DNA of 64,000 nucleotides from Natrinema saccharevitans (GCF_001953745.1 NZ_LWLN01000001.1:2604001-2668000); one strand, 5' to 3'. Counted from the stretch's first letter, positions 8,258 to 16,837 are shown. Notes: a model not told the origin generated them from the sequence alone. A program made the numbers and translations.

Positions 8258-8761
8258 ATGACGCTCTCGGAGGAGGCCCAGGACCGGTTGGCGGACGTGG
8301 TGGAGCTACAGCCGACGAAGAACGGCGAACTGCAGGAGCGGTGGGGGATGGAGAGCGGCAGCGAGGTCCACCAGTACCTCGAGAGCGAACTCGGGGACTA
8401 CTACTTCCGGGACGACAACAGCCTGATTCGAGCGACCGCCGAAGCCGCCGAGCTGGTCGACGTCGAGCCGGGGATCGAGAGCGACCCGGACGACGAGGGG
8501 GTCCCCTCGAAGGTCCGCGTCCCGGAGCTACAGGCGCGGATCGTGGCGGTGCTGGCCGGGCCCGACGAACGCTCCGAGAGCGTCGTCTCGGTGTTACACA
8601 AACTCCGGGACGAGTACGACGTCGACGCCGAGGCCGAGGACGTCCGGTCGGGCCTCCAGAGTCTCCGACGCAAGGGCGTCGTCGAAGTCGAGTACCGCAC
8701 CGTCCCCACGTTCCGGCTAGCCGTCGAGCGTGCGGACCTCGAGGTCGCCGTCTCCGACTGA
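8258..8761 (+). CDS. Uncharacterised haloarchaeal protein (probably DUF5797 family, wHTH-like)
   Basis: 167 aa, acidic. The N-terminus (LADVVELQPTKNGELQERWGMESGSEVHQYL split into two helices) and the C-terminal half (VPELQARIVAVLAGPDE, VLHKLRDEYDVDAEAEDVRSGLQSLRRKGVVEVEYR) both read like small winged-helix modules. The pattern recalls a conserved haloarchaeal family that I believe is DUF5797; no experimental role is known to me. It stands alone, with an upstream TATA-like box and a large hairpin array directly after the stop codon. Confidence 0.8.
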   Translation: MTLSEEAQDRLADVVELQPTKNGELQERWGMESGSEVHQYLESELGDYYFRDDNSLIRATAEAAELVDVEPGIESDPDDEGVPSKVRVPELQARIVAVLAGPDERSESVVSVLHKLRDEYDVDAEAEDVRSGLQSLRRKGVVEVEYRTVPTFRLAVERADLEVAVSD

Positions 8762-9141
8762 CCACCGAACTTTTTCCACCTCGGGTTCGCTCGCTTTGCT
8801 CGCGGCTTCGCCGTTCGCATCGTCGCGGTTCTCGCTCACTCCGTTCGCTCCGAACCGCGCTCCGCTCGCTCACCACTCTCTGCTCACGGGCGCTGCGGGA
8901 CGGCTGCGCCGTCCCGACAGTCGCGGCGCTACGCGCCGCGCATTGCCCGTTCGCACGGCTCGCGGGACCGACGGTCCCGCGCTGGGCGCAAAAACGTCCT
9001 CAGAAATCGAAGATTTCTGATGGGCCCGCGAGAGCTTTGCTCTCGCGGACTTCGATGAAAAAGGCCGACGACGAGGCCGAAGGCCGAGTCGTCGGTGAAC
9101 CGCTCGCTTCGCTCGCGGACTCGTCACGGCCTACCTGTGCA
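8762..9141. repeat. Array of perfect hairpins between two genes
   Basis: This 380-base gap holds no gene but at least six perfect short hairpins. They are at 8897-8915 (GGGACGGC, TGC loop), 8923-8939 (GCGGCGC, TAC loop), 8962-8980 (GCGGGACCG), 9001-9019 (CAGAAATC, GAA loop), 9026-9048 (CCGCGAGAGC, TTT loop) and 9065-9095 (CCGACGAC arms). Loops are mostly three bases. Before them lies a stretch rich in CTCGCTTCGCTCG-type repeats (about 8785-8880). It separates two convergent genes. Confidence 0.85.
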
Positions 9142-10191
9142 CTACAGCCCCGGCCGCCGTCGCCGCCGGCGATCCTCGAGCAACCGCCGGAGCCCTTTTC
9201 CGGGCCCGCCCTCGATCGGCCAGCCGCGGGTGCGCCAGGCGGGCGGCTCGGGCTCGAAGTCGGGGCAGGAGCCGGCGCACTCGGCGGCCGTCTGGCACCG
9301 CCCCTTGGCGGTGCAGTACGGCAGCGCCTGCGAGCCGTCGGGGGCGCGCAGTTCGAAGCGCCGACAGTCGGGCCGCATCGTGTCGATAAAGGACCGCCAG
9401 CCGCGCTCGTAGGCCCGCTCGGCGATCGCGAGGCGCTTGTCGGCCTTCCAGCCGGGATCGGCGTACTCGAATCGGGCCGCCGAGCCGTCCCGGGCCCCGC
9501 CGTCGGGCCGCTCGAGGATGCGGGTCCCCGGTTCCGTCACCGGGAGCGAGCGGGGATACCACGCGACCTCGGCGGTCAGGTCGTCGGGCTCGAGCGCGAG
9601 GACCCCCGCCTCGACCGGCAGGTCCTCGAAGAGGACGGGTTCGACCGGCTCGTCCGTCCGCCGGGTCGCGACCCAGACCGAATCGGCCAGCCCGACGGCG
9701 ACGTCGTACTCGAGCTGTGATCCGAGCGCGCGGGCCGCGCTGGCGTCTAGGTCGGGTTTGTTCTCGATCGCGACGAGCCGCTCGAGCCAGTCGGGGTAGG
9801 GCCAGTTCCGTCGGATCTCGATGCGGTTGCCGCGCTTGCGGGTCTCGAGGATTCCGCGGTCGTCAGCCTCGTGGATCGACTCGCGGACGTACCGCCACGG
9901 GTAGCCGGGATCCGGAAGCGCGTCGCGATAGTAGGTCCACTCCGCGGGGGCGTTGCGAACGACGTGTAACTGGTCGCTATCGAGCCGATCGGGGCCGAAC
10001 CGGGCGCGGCGGCGCAGGCCCTCGGGGTCGCACTCGAGGACGATCGTGTCCCAGCGGCGGCGGGTCGTCCCGAGTTGGCGGGCGACGAGGGTGACGGTGT
10101 CGGCACCGTCGGTTTCGCCGGGCGGCCACTCGCGTTCGGCCCACCGGCAGGTCCGGAGTTCGAACCCGAACTCGGCGGTGTGTACGTCCAC
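9142..10191 (-). CDS. Uncharacterised haloarchaeal protein (probably DUF5787)
   Basis: 349 aa starting with GTG (read MDVHTAEFGFELRTC). The N-terminal part has a cysteine at the start of CRWAERE, then a middle region with YPWRYVRESIHEAD and LVAIENKPDLDASAARALGSQLEYDVAVGLADSVWVATR, which resembles a nuclease-like ENKPD...Q pattern. The C-terminus holds a Cys-rich cluster (YCTAKGRCQTAAECAGSCPDF), possibly a metal or Fe-S site. I recall this as a haloarchaeal family of unknown function. The combination of an E-N-K motif and four C-terminal cysteines suggests nucleic-acid processing, but that is only inference. Confidence 0.75.
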   Translation of the reverse strand: MDVHTAEFGFELRTCRWAEREWPPGETDGADTVTLVARQLGTTRRRWDTIVLECDPEGLRRRARFGPDRLDSDQLHVVRNAPAEWTYYRDALPDPGYPWRYVRESIHEADDRGILETRKRGNRIEIRRNWPYPDWLERLVAIENKPDLDASAARALGSQLEYDVAVGLADSVWVATRRTDEPVEPVLFEDLPVEAGVLALEPDDLTAEVAWYPRSLPVTEPGTRILERPDGGARDGSAARFEYADPGWKADKRLAIAERAYERGWRSFIDTMRPDCRRFELRAPDGSQALPYCTAKGRCQTAAECAGSCPDFEPEPPAWRTRGWPIEGGPGKGLRRLLEDRRRRRRPGL

Positions 10192-10348
10192 GCCTCCCGT
10201 TGGGTTCGGCGGGACAAAAACGCTGCCCGATCGGTCGGTGCCTGCCGCAAGCGATCGCTACGGACGGCGCTACTGACCGGGTCTCGGGGCCGGCCGCGAT
10301 TCCCCGTCGCACAACGGCGAGAGAAGCGACGTCTCGCTGACTGCGGGA

Positions 10349-10786
10349 CTACTCCTCGTCGTCCTCCTCGCGCTCGTCGATGAACTCGTGGGCCTGCTCC
10401 AAGATCTCTCGGGGGCCGTCCTGCGTGACGGTGTTAACCGCCTGTTCGTAGTCGCGCCACTGGAGGTCGCGATGTTCGTTCGATAGTTCCGCACTGGCTT
10501 CGAACGACTTCGCGATGAAGAGGTGAACGGTCTTGTGAATCGTCTTGCCGTTCGCCTCGAAGACGTAGTCGTAGTCCTCGCGGAAGCCGTCGAGTAGTCT
10601 GAACTGTTCGATACCTGCCTCTTCCGTTACTTCGCGGATAGCCGTCTGCTGTAGTTCTTCGTCTCCTTCGACACCGCCCTTGGGAAACTCCCAATCGCCC
10701 GGGCGGCTCTTGAGTAGAAGATACTCGCGCCGGCCCCGCGTGTCGCGGAAGAGGATCGCGCCTGCGCTCGTAGCTTCGACTGCCAT
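10349..10786 (-). CDS. Nudix hydrolase (Ap4A hydrolase-like)
   Basis: 145 aa starting MAVEATSAGAILFRD. The Nudix box is complete: GGVEGDEELQQTAIREVTEEAGI (about residues 36-58), fitting G-x5-E-x7-REUxEExGU. DWEFPKGG just before it is typical of bis(5'-nucleosyl)-tetraphosphatase-like members, which cleave dinucleoside polyphosphates. The ATG at 10786 was chosen because the family begins here and a TATA-like box is about 28 bases upstream; the longer open frame adds unrelated sequence. The C-terminus is acidic (EREEDDEE). Confidence 0.88.
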   Translation of the reverse strand: MAVEATSAGAILFRDTRGRREYLLLKSRPGDWEFPKGGVEGDEELQQTAIREVTEEAGIEQFRLLDGFREDYDYVFEANGKTIHKTVHLFIAKSFEASAELSNEHRDLQWRDYEQAVNTVTQDGPREILEQAHEFIDEREEDDEE

Positions 10787-10810
10787 TAACTGGGATAACA
10801 GGTGCGACGT

Positions 10811-10819
10811 TAAGAGAAT
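10811..10819 (-). promoter_or_regulatory. TATA-like box for the Nudix gene
   Basis: On the minus strand this reads TCTCTTAAC, 25-33 bases before the start at 10786; it decides for the shorter reading of the Nudix gene. Confidence 0.5.
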
Positions 10820-10965
10820 ATCGGACTGTTCGTCCAACGAACACGGATCGGAGCGGATTGTCACGCGCGAAGCGGGCGATCGACTGCAGTCGTTCACCGT
10901 CGGGCGGCGACGCGTCTCAGCAGGTTTTTAGGCCCCCATCGCGGATGTATGCGACAGCACCAGCC

Positions 10966-11301
10966 ATGACCTTCGTCACCCGTCTCACCCTCCAGAGCGG
11001 CGATCGCGCCGCGCTCGATGGCATCGTCGAGGACATCAAGGCCACCGCCGAACGGAAGGGGGCGGCACTGAAAGGACCACACTCCCACCCGCCGGAAAAG
11101 CTGTCGGTCCCCCAGCGCTGTCGGCTCCACGCCGACGACGACCGTCACTTCGATTCCTGGGAGTACACCGTCTTCACCCGCGAACTCGAGATCCACGGCC
11201 ACGACGACCTCGCGCGCAACATCGCCTCGCAGAACTTCCCCGACTCGGTCCACATCGAGGCCGAGGTCGAGCAGATCCACGGGGCCGGCCGCAGCAACTG
11301 A
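10966..11301 (+). CDS. Ribosomal protein S10 (uS10)-like protein
   Basis: 111 aa. The pattern TFVTRLTLQSGDRAALDGIVEDIKATAERKG, then GPHSHPPEKLSVPQRCR and WEYTVFTRELEIHGHDDLARNIASQNFPDSVHIEAEVEQ follows the uS10 fold, including the HPP loop region and an RELEIHG strand. Haloarchaea carry such a paralogue beside the main S10 gene; whether it is in the ribosome is unknown. A TATA-like GTTTTTAGG at about 10923-10931 supports the ATG at 10966 rather than one 21 bases earlier. The stop codon runs directly into family A palindrome copy 2. Confidence 0.8.
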   Translation: MTFVTRLTLQSGDRAALDGIVEDIKATAERKGAALKGPHSHPPEKLSVPQRCRLHADDDRHFDSWEYTVFTRELEIHGHDDLARNIASQNFPDSVHIEAEVEQIHGAGRSN

Positions 11302-11380
11302 TACGGTCTGCTGTAACGGTTTCCCGGTGGGACCGCGACCGTCCTGCGGTCCCACCGGTAATGACTTACAGGAGACCGCA
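11302..11380. repeat. Family A palindrome, copy 2
   Basis: Begins at the base after the S10-like stop codon with TACGGTCTGCTGTAA, the same 15 bases that open copy 1. It continues with CCGGTGGGACCGCGACC, a short turn, GCGGTCCCACCGGTAA, and ends TTACAGGAGACCGCA. The inner arms differ from copy 1 by compensating changes (GTGC/GCAC against GTGG/CCAC), which argues for selection on pairing. Confidence 0.85.
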
Positions 11381-11465
11381 TGAGCGGGCCTCGAGCCGCG
11401 TTCTCCGATCGTCGCGCGCCGAAACCGTCGCGAGGGCTTTTGGTCGTTCACGATGAGATGACGGT

Positions 11466-12794
11466 ATGACCGCGGACGACCTCGTCACGCTGCGTCGCGA
11501 CCTGCACCGTCGACCCGAACCCGCCTGGCGGGAGTTCTACACGACCGCGCGGATCGTCGACGAACTCGAGAGCCGACTGGGCGACGACCTCGCCGAACTC
11601 CACGTCGGCCCCGAGGCCATCGCCGGCGACCACCGGCTGGCGGTCCCCGACGACGCGGAACTCACCCGCTGGTACGAGCAGGCGCGAGAAGCCGGCGTCG
11701 ACGACGACGTCCTCGAGCGACTCGAGGGCGGGTATACGGGTGCAGTGGCCGTCATAGAGCGCGGCGAGGGGCCGACCGTCGGCCTCCGGGTCGACATCGA
11801 CGGCCTGCCCCAGACGGAGTCCGGCGACCCGACCCACCGGCCGGCCGCCGAGGGCTTTCGCTCCGACCACGAGGGCGCGATGCACGCCTGCGGCCACGAC
11901 GCCCACGCGACGATCGGGATCGGCGTTCTCGAGCGGATCGCCGAGAGCGGTGAGGGACTCGACGAGTCGCGATCCTCGTCGGAACAGCGTTCCGACGTAG
12001 GTTTCGAGGGGACGTTCAAGCTCTTCTTCCAGCCCGCCGAGGAGGTCGTCGGCGGCGGCAAGTCGATGGCGGAAAGCGATCACATACGGGACGTCGACTA
12101 CCTGCTCGCGGTTCACATCGGCCTCGACCATCCGACCGGCGAGATCGTCGCCGGCATCGACGGCTTTCTGGCCGTCTCGCACCTCGAGGCCGAGTTCACG
12201 GGCGCGTCGGCCCACGCGGGGGGCCACCCCGAGCAGGGCCGCAACGCCGTGCAGGCGATGGCGACGGCGGTACAGAACCTCTATGGCATTCCGCGACACA
12301 GCGAGGGGAAGACCCGCGTCAACGCCGGCGTCGTCGAGGGCGGCAGCGCCGCCAACGTCATCCCGGCCGAGGCCCGGATCGTCGCCGAAGTCCGGGGCGA
12401 GACGACCGAACTCATGGAGTACATGAAGGGACGAACCCGGCAGGTCCTCCGGAGCGCCGCCGCGATGCACGACTGCGAGGTCGAGATCGGGATCGGTGCG
12501 GAGGCCCCCAGCGCGACCAGCGATCAGGAACTCGTCTCGATCGTCGCCGACGTCGCCGGCGAGACGGCCGGCGTCGAACGCGTCCTCGAGCGCGACGAAC
12601 TGGGCGGCAGCGAAGACGCGACCTACCTGATGCGGGCGGTCCAGGAAAACGGCGGCAGCGCCTGCTACGTCGGCGTCGGGACCGATCACCCCGGCGGCCA
12701 CCACACCGCGACGTTCGACGTCGACGAGGACAGCATCCAACACGGCATCGAGACGCTCGCCGGCGCGATCGAGCGGCTCGGCGACGACCAGTAA
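11466..12794 (+). CDS. M20 family amidohydrolase (AbgA-like)
   Basis: 442 aa metal-dependent hydrolase. Metal ligands are seen in MHACGHDAH (about 137-145), GLRVDIDGLP before it, and FFQPAEEVVGGG (general-base Glu pair) near 188-197; the dimerisation domain contains ASAHAGGHPEQGRNAV. The long insert between the N-terminal helix and the first strand and the pattern LRRDLHRRPEPAWREFYTTARI match the p-aminobenzoyl-glutamate hydrolase A-like group. The natural amide substrate is not shown. A short stretch near residues 164-177 is coded by two perfect hairpins and looks inserted. Confidence 0.85.
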   Translation: MTADDLVTLRRDLHRRPEPAWREFYTTARIVDELESRLGDDLAELHVGPEAIAGDHRLAVPDDAELTRWYEQAREAGVDDDVLERLEGGYTGAVAVIERGEGPTVGLRVDIDGLPQTESGDPTHRPAAEGFRSDHEGAMHACGHDAHATIGIGVLERIAESGEGLDESRSSSEQRSDVGFEGTFKLFFQPAEEVVGGGKSMAESDHIRDVDYLLAVHIGLDHPTGEIVAGIDGFLAVSHLEAEFTGASAHAGGHPEQGRNAVQAMATAVQNLYGIPRHSEGKTRVNAGVVEGGSAANVIPAEARIVAEVRGETTELMEYMKGRTRQVLRSAAAMHDCEVEIGIGAEAPSATSDQELVSIVADVAGETAGVERVLERDELGGSEDATYLMRAVQENGGSACYVGVGTDHPGGHHTATFDVDEDSIQHGIETLAGAIERLGDDQ

Positions 12795-12923
12795 CCGACC
12801 GAGGACGGACTCCAAATATTCTTGGGTATCCTACCAGTACGGATCGGTGACGGTGCAATCCGCTGATCCAGTCCCTGGTTCGCGATCGTCGACGCGAACG
12901 GCCGCGGTCGAGGTGTTCGTTCG

Positions 12924-14150
12924 GTGAGCCGTCCGACGCCCCTCCAACTCGGACTCTGGTTGCGGATGGCGGTCGCCGGAATTCTCGTCGGAGCCGCACA
13001 GCTTGCGGTCCTCGCACTCGAGTTCACCGTCGGCGGGTTCGTCGCGCTGTTTCTCCTCATGGCGCTCGAGGGGTTTCTCTCCTTTTTCTTCGTCCTCTCG
13101 CTACTGTTCGCTGGTGCGTTCGTTTGTTGGCTCGGTGTCGCGATAGTGATCCGCCGCTACTATCCCGACCAGACCCTCTCGGATCGCCTCGCTCACGACG
13201 GCACCGCCGACGCAGTCGAAGCCATCGGTGAGACGCTGCTGTCCGCGGAGGCGATCGCGAACTGGCCGAAAATCCTCGGCCTGCTCGGCGGCGTGGCTCT
13301 CGGGTCGTTCGTCGGGTTCGCATTCACGGAGGCGGTCGCGTGGCGCTCGATTGTCGATCCGCTGTCCGCCGCCGCTGCGGTCGGCGTCCTCGTCGTCCTC
13401 GCACACGTGGCGTGGATCGTCTACTCCGAACGAACCGACGACGCCGCTGCGCTCCGCGATATCGAAGGCGTCGTCCGCGTCCTCGATCGGCCCGACGAGA
13501 CCCTCGAGGAGCGCCGAACAGCCGTCCAACGCCGTGTCGACCGGCTCGCCAAGCAGGCCGATCTCCCCGCACTGACGGTCCGTCTTGGCGTTTCGTCGAC
13601 GCCGACAGCAGCGACCGTCGGCTATCAGGCCGGAGCGTCGACGATCGTCATCTCCGAGGGTCTGCTCGAGGCCGTCGACGACCGCGAACTCGACGCCGTC
13701 CTCGCACACGAACTCGCCCACGCGAAAAACAGGGACGCGGCGGTGCTGACCGCGTTATCAGTGCCCGCAGCTTCCGCGGCCGCGCTCATCGAGCGCTACG
13801 ATTTCCACCCGTTTGTCGCCGTACCGTGTGGTGCGGTCATCGTTCTCGTCCGGTGGTCCGTCGCCGTCGTCAGCCGCTATCGAGAGTACGTCGCCGACCG
13901 CGGTGCCGTCGCGATCACCGGCGACCCTGCGGCGCTGGCCAGCGCCCTCGAGAAACTCGATTCCGACCTCGAGGAGCGGCCCTCGAACGATCTCCGCAAA
14001 CATCGTTCGACGACCGCGTTCTCGATCGTCCCGCCGCCGTGGGAGGAACACCGCTTTTTCGACCGCACCCGTCGCTTCCTCCACCGGCGGCTGTTCGGCA
14101 CGCATCCGCCGACGGCGCGCCGGATCGAACGGCTCCGGGCCCGGTGCTGA
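12924..14150 (+). CDS. M48 family metalloprotease (HtpX-like)
   Basis: 408 aa. Hydrophobic helices at the N-terminus (about 15-75) anchor it in the membrane, a second pair is near residues 110-155, and the zinc motif HELAHAKNRD is near 261 with the third ligand Glu probably in YREYVADRGAV. The C-terminus contains THPPTARRIERLR, as in HtpX and Ste24-like proteases that degrade damaged membrane proteins. The frame begins with GTG; an ATG at codon 15 (MAVAGILVGA) is an alternative that still keeps the first helix. It ends close to the convergent DUF4397 gene. Confidence 0.85.
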   Translation: MSRPTPLQLGLWLRMAVAGILVGAAQLAVLALEFTVGGFVALFLLMALEGFLSFFFVLSLLFAGAFVCWLGVAIVIRRYYPDQTLSDRLAHDGTADAVEAIGETLLSAEAIANWPKILGLLGGVALGSFVGFAFTEAVAWRSIVDPLSAAAAVGVLVVLAHVAWIVYSERTDDAAALRDIEGVVRVLDRPDETLEERRTAVQRRVDRLAKQADLPALTVRLGVSSTPTAATVGYQAGASTIVISEGLLEAVDDRELDAVLAHELAHAKNRDAAVLTALSVPAASAAALIERYDFHPFVAVPCGAVIVLVRWSVAVVSRYREYVADRGAVAITGDPAALASALEKLDSDLEERPSNDLRKHRSTTAFSIVPPPWEEHRFFDRTRRFLHRRLFGTHPPTARRIERLRARC

Positions 14151-14163
14151 CCCGCGGCGTCGA

Positions 14164-14958
14164 TCAGGCATCCACGACGACCTCGAGGTCGAACGCCTCG
14201 TCGGCGGGGGCCGAGCCGGGCTTGAGGTAGCCGACGGCGAAGGCGCTGTAGACGCTACCGCCCTCCGGGGCGACGTCGAAGGTCGCGACCACGTCGCCGT
14301 CGTTGGTCTCGGTCGCGGGTCGGACCTCGAGCGTGTACTCGCCGCCCGGAACCTCGGTCTCGGCCGCGTCGCCGAAGGCGGCGTCCTCGAACAGCACCGT
14401 CTCGCCGTCGCCGACCGTAACGTCGACCGCGGGGGCGTCCGGCGAGGCGTGGACCAGCCGCACCCGGGCGTCGTCGCCGGGGTCGCTGACGTCGTCCTCG
14501 AGGACCGCGGGCTCGAAGGGCCGGTTCTCGTCGGCGAGTTCGCCCAGCGCGGCGATCGTGAACGAGCCCTCGGCGACCTCGAGGTCCTCGTCGTAGACGA
14601 CGGTGTCCGCGTCGCCGGCCGCGGTGATCATCACCGCGTAGGTGCCCGACTCGAGTTCGAGGTAGTCGCTGACGGCCCGGTAGGGCACGTCCTCGAGGAC
14701 GGCGTCGCCGTCGACGTAGACGTCGACGTCGGGGGCGTCGGGCGAGAGGTGCGCGACCCGGACGTTCGACATCGAGGTGTCCATATCGTCGTCCGACTCG
14801 GAGTCGTCCGTGCCGTCGTCGGCTCCCATCCCGTTGCCCGAGTCGTCGCTCGAGTCGTCGTCGCCGTTGCCGTCGCCGCCCATACAGCCGGCGAGCGCGA
14901 CGCCGCCCGCGGTGCCGATCAGTGTCAGTGCGCGTCGGCGCGTGTGGTTCTGTACCAT
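14164..14958 (-). CDS. DUF4397 domain lipoprotein with Tat-type signal
   Basis: 264 aa. The start has twin arginines (TRRRALTLIG) and a lipobox LAGC at about residue 25, so it is probably exported folded by the Tat pathway and lipid-anchored outside the cell. An Asp/Gly/Ser linker (about 27-62) follows, as in haloarchaeal lipoproteins. Two DUF4397 repeats follow, with VRVAHLSPDAPDVDVYVDG and VRLVHASPDAPAVDVTVGDG, each a beta-sandwich-like unit. The function is unknown. The promoter region has a TATA-like GTATTTTT (minus strand) that sits next to an inverted repeat (14994-15014). Confidence 0.88.
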   Translation of the reverse strand: MVQNHTRRRALTLIGTAGGVALAGCMGGDGNGDDDSSDDSGNGMGADDGTDDSESDDDMDTSMSNVRVAHLSPDAPDVDVYVDGDAVLEDVPYRAVSDYLELESGTYAVMITAAGDADTVVYDEDLEVAEGSFTIAALGELADENRPFEPAVLEDDVSDPGDDARVRLVHASPDAPAVDVTVGDGETVLFEDAAFGDAAETEVPGGEYTLEVRPATETNDGDVVATFDVAPEGGSVYSAFAVGYLKPGSAPADEAFDLEVVVDA

Positions 14959-15291
14959 CGTAACTCGTTACCCCGCGAACAGGAAAGCAAAAATACCCTA
15001 ATAACGTAGGGATATTTTCACGAGAATCGACAGTACGGTTGACCGAACTGTACGCCGGCGACCGAATCGGACGAATCGCCCGGAATCAGTCGGACGGAGA
15101 CGGGTCGAACGGTCATCGGCCGGGAGTGCGTCTCGAGCATCGGCGAGAGACGCACGACCCGGGGGAGGGAAGGCCGCTACCCGACGCCGACCGCGAGCGA
15201 CCGAAGGGAGCGAGCGGCCTTTTTTGGTCGAGATTTTTTGCGCGAGTGGTGGCTCGCATAGCGAGCCACCCGAGCGGAAAAAAGGTCGGTG
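14959..15291. other. Gene-free spacer with an operator-like inverted repeat and a terminator-like hairpin
   Basis: This 333-base gap lies before the lipoprotein gene and after the end of the lipid reductase gene. Near the lipoprotein start it holds TACCCTA (14994-15000), a six-base spacer, and TAGGGATA (15007-15014). At its right end there is a perfect 10-base-stem hairpin, GGTGGCTCGC/GCGAGCCACC (15248-15270), flanked by T-runs and A-runs. The middle shows no credible gene. Confidence 0.6.
15248..15270. terminator. Hairpin downstream of the lipid reductase gene
   Basis: A perfect 10-base stem with an ATA loop, located 22 bases past the stop of the reductase gene (minus strand). A run of T on the minus strand lies between the stop and the hairpin and a T-rich run follows on its other side. 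It could end transcription or be one of the short hairpins scattered in this genome. Confidence 0.45.
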
Positions 15292-16698
15292 TTAGTACTT
15301 GGGATCGGCCCCGGTCGTCTCGTAGACCTGCTCCATCAGCTCGTCGCGGCGGTCCTGCCAGCCCGCCAGCCCCTCGGGGCTGGTCGGGTAGTTCTCGTAG
15401 TGGGCCAGGAGCTCGTCGGCGCGGCGCTTGGTCTTGTAGAGGTTCCAGATGGTGCCCCAGTGACCCCGGCTCTTGACCAGCGCCTCGAGCTTGAGTTTGA
15501 GCCCGATGTCGGTACTGCCGGAGTACAGCGCCTCGGCGAGTTTGTCGCCGGGCATCGCCGCGAGCAGGCTCATCAGGTCGTCGACGTCGACGGCCGTCGA
15601 GAGGATGTTGTAGACGTCCAGCGCGGCGTAGCGCGCACCGAAGTGGTCCATCACCTGCTGGTTGTACTCCCAGAGGACGCCCTCGCCGAACTCGCCCGTC
15701 TCGAGGGCCTCGATCGCCCGCTCGGCGGCGTACTTGCCGCCGTAGGCGGCCCCGGCGATGCCGCCGCCGGTGGTGGGGTTGACGTGGCCGGCGGCGTCGC
15801 CGATGGCCATGTAGCCCGGATGCACGGCCGAGTCGTAGGGTCGCCGGGTGGGCAGCGCCGCGCCGAGTTTGTCCTCGACCGTCGCGCCCTCGAACTCGGG
15901 ACGGTTCTCGAGGTCGCGTTTGAGGTCGTCAACGAGTTTCATCGGCTCCTCGGTCATCTGGAAGCCCAGCCCGGCGTTGATCTCGGTCTCGGTCCGCGGG
16001 AAGTACCAGAGATAGCCAGCCGCGCGCTCGGTCGGCTTGAAGACCAGCGCGTCGTCCCACTCGACGGGCTCCTCGACCTCGACGATCTCGCGGTAGGCCG
16101 AACAGAAGTGGCTGTAGTCGACGTTGGTGTCGAACGTGGAGTCCGAGAAGTCGACGTGGTCCTGCAGCACCGACAGCGAGCCGGCGGCGTCGATGACGAT
16201 GTCGGCCTCGTAGGTGATCGGGTCGCCCTTGCGAATCGCCTCGACGCCCGTGACGCGGCCGTCGTCGTTCTGGAGGACGTTCTGGACGACGGTATCGTAA
16301 CGGAACTCGACGCCCCGATCCTCGGCCCCGTCGATGATCCGGCGGCCGTACTCCCAGCGGTCGATGACGGCGAGTTCCCCGGGGACGGGAATCTCGAGGA
16401 CGGTATCCTCCTGCGGGATCTCGAACCGGCCGTGGTCGACGTCGGTGTTCGTAAAGGCGGGCTCGAGCTTGGACTTCGGGATCGCTTCGGGGAAGGCGTC
16501 GGCACCCTTCAGCGCGTCGCCACAGGCGATGTGGCCCGCCTCTTTCTCGTCCTTTCGCTCGAGGACGACGACATCGTACCCCGCCCGTGCGATGGTCGCT
16601 GCCGCGTAACACCCTGACGTTCCGGCACCGACGACGACGGCGTCCGGCGACCGGGTCGTCGCCGCCGCACCCGCGGCCGACTGCTCCTGCGTACTCAT
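15292..16698 (-). CDS. Digeranylgeranylglycerophospholipid reductase (geranylgeranyl reductase family)
   Basis: 468 aa flavoprotein. An FAD-binding Rossmann motif VVVGAGTSGCYAAATIARAG is near residues 21-40; a Cys-Gly-Asp motif (HIACGDALKG) near 60 is typical of archaeal GGR; a second flavin motif GDAAGHVNPTTGGGIAGAAYGG is near 305-326. Such enzymes saturate the geranylgeranyl chains of archaeal ether lipids at the membrane, using reduced electron carriers. The length and order fit the family. The ferredoxin gene at 16867, divergent from it across a shared promoter region, may be a donor, but that is inference. Confidence 0.92.
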   Translation of the reverse strand: MSTQEQSAAGAAATTRSPDAVVVGAGTSGCYAAATIARAGYDVVVLERKDEKEAGHIACGDALKGADAFPEAIPKSKLEPAFTNTDVDHGRFEIPQEDTVLEIPVPGELAVIDRWEYGRRIIDGAEDRGVEFRYDTVVQNVLQNDDGRVTGVEAIRKGDPITYEADIVIDAAGSLSVLQDHVDFSDSTFDTNVDYSHFCSAYREIVEVEEPVEWDDALVFKPTERAAGYLWYFPRTETEINAGLGFQMTEEPMKLVDDLKRDLENRPEFEGATVEDKLGAALPTRRPYDSAVHPGYMAIGDAAGHVNPTTGGGIAGAAYGGKYAAERAIEALETGEFGEGVLWEYNQQVMDHFGARYAALDVYNILSTAVDVDDLMSLLAAMPGDKLAEALYSGSTDIGLKLKLEALVKSRGHWGTIWNLYKTKRRADELLAHYENYPTSPEGLAGWQDRRDELMEQVYETTGADPKY

Positions 16699-16728
16699 AC
16701 CAACACTCTGGACACCGCGGTAAGAAAA

Positions 16729-16737
16729 CGTTTTATG
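16729..16737 (-). promoter_or_regulatory. TATA-like box for the lipid reductase gene
   Basis: Minus-strand CATAAAACG lies 31-39 bases before the ATG at 16698, in an AT-rich island of the 168-base divergent promoter region. Confidence 0.5.
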
Positions 16738-16837
16738 GTTGGTTTGTCCGACCGCCAGGAAACCGGATCGGCGATCGGCTCGGCGCTCGAGCGAAGAGAA
16801 GAACCGACCGCTCCGTTTCTCGAAGTGAAATAAAGAG

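Noticed and set aside
6414-8876. A very long open frame on the minus strand across the MFS and epoxide-hydrolase genes
   Set aside because: Arg/Pro/Ser-rich, no motif, fully antisense to two clear genes; typical of GC-rich DNA.
8762-9141. CRISPR array
   Set aside because: The hairpins differ in sequence and spacing; there are no constant repeats with variable spacers.
15039-15476. Open frame after the lipoprotein promoter
   Set aside because: Runs into the antisense of the lipid reductase, Arg-rich and without a promoter or motif.
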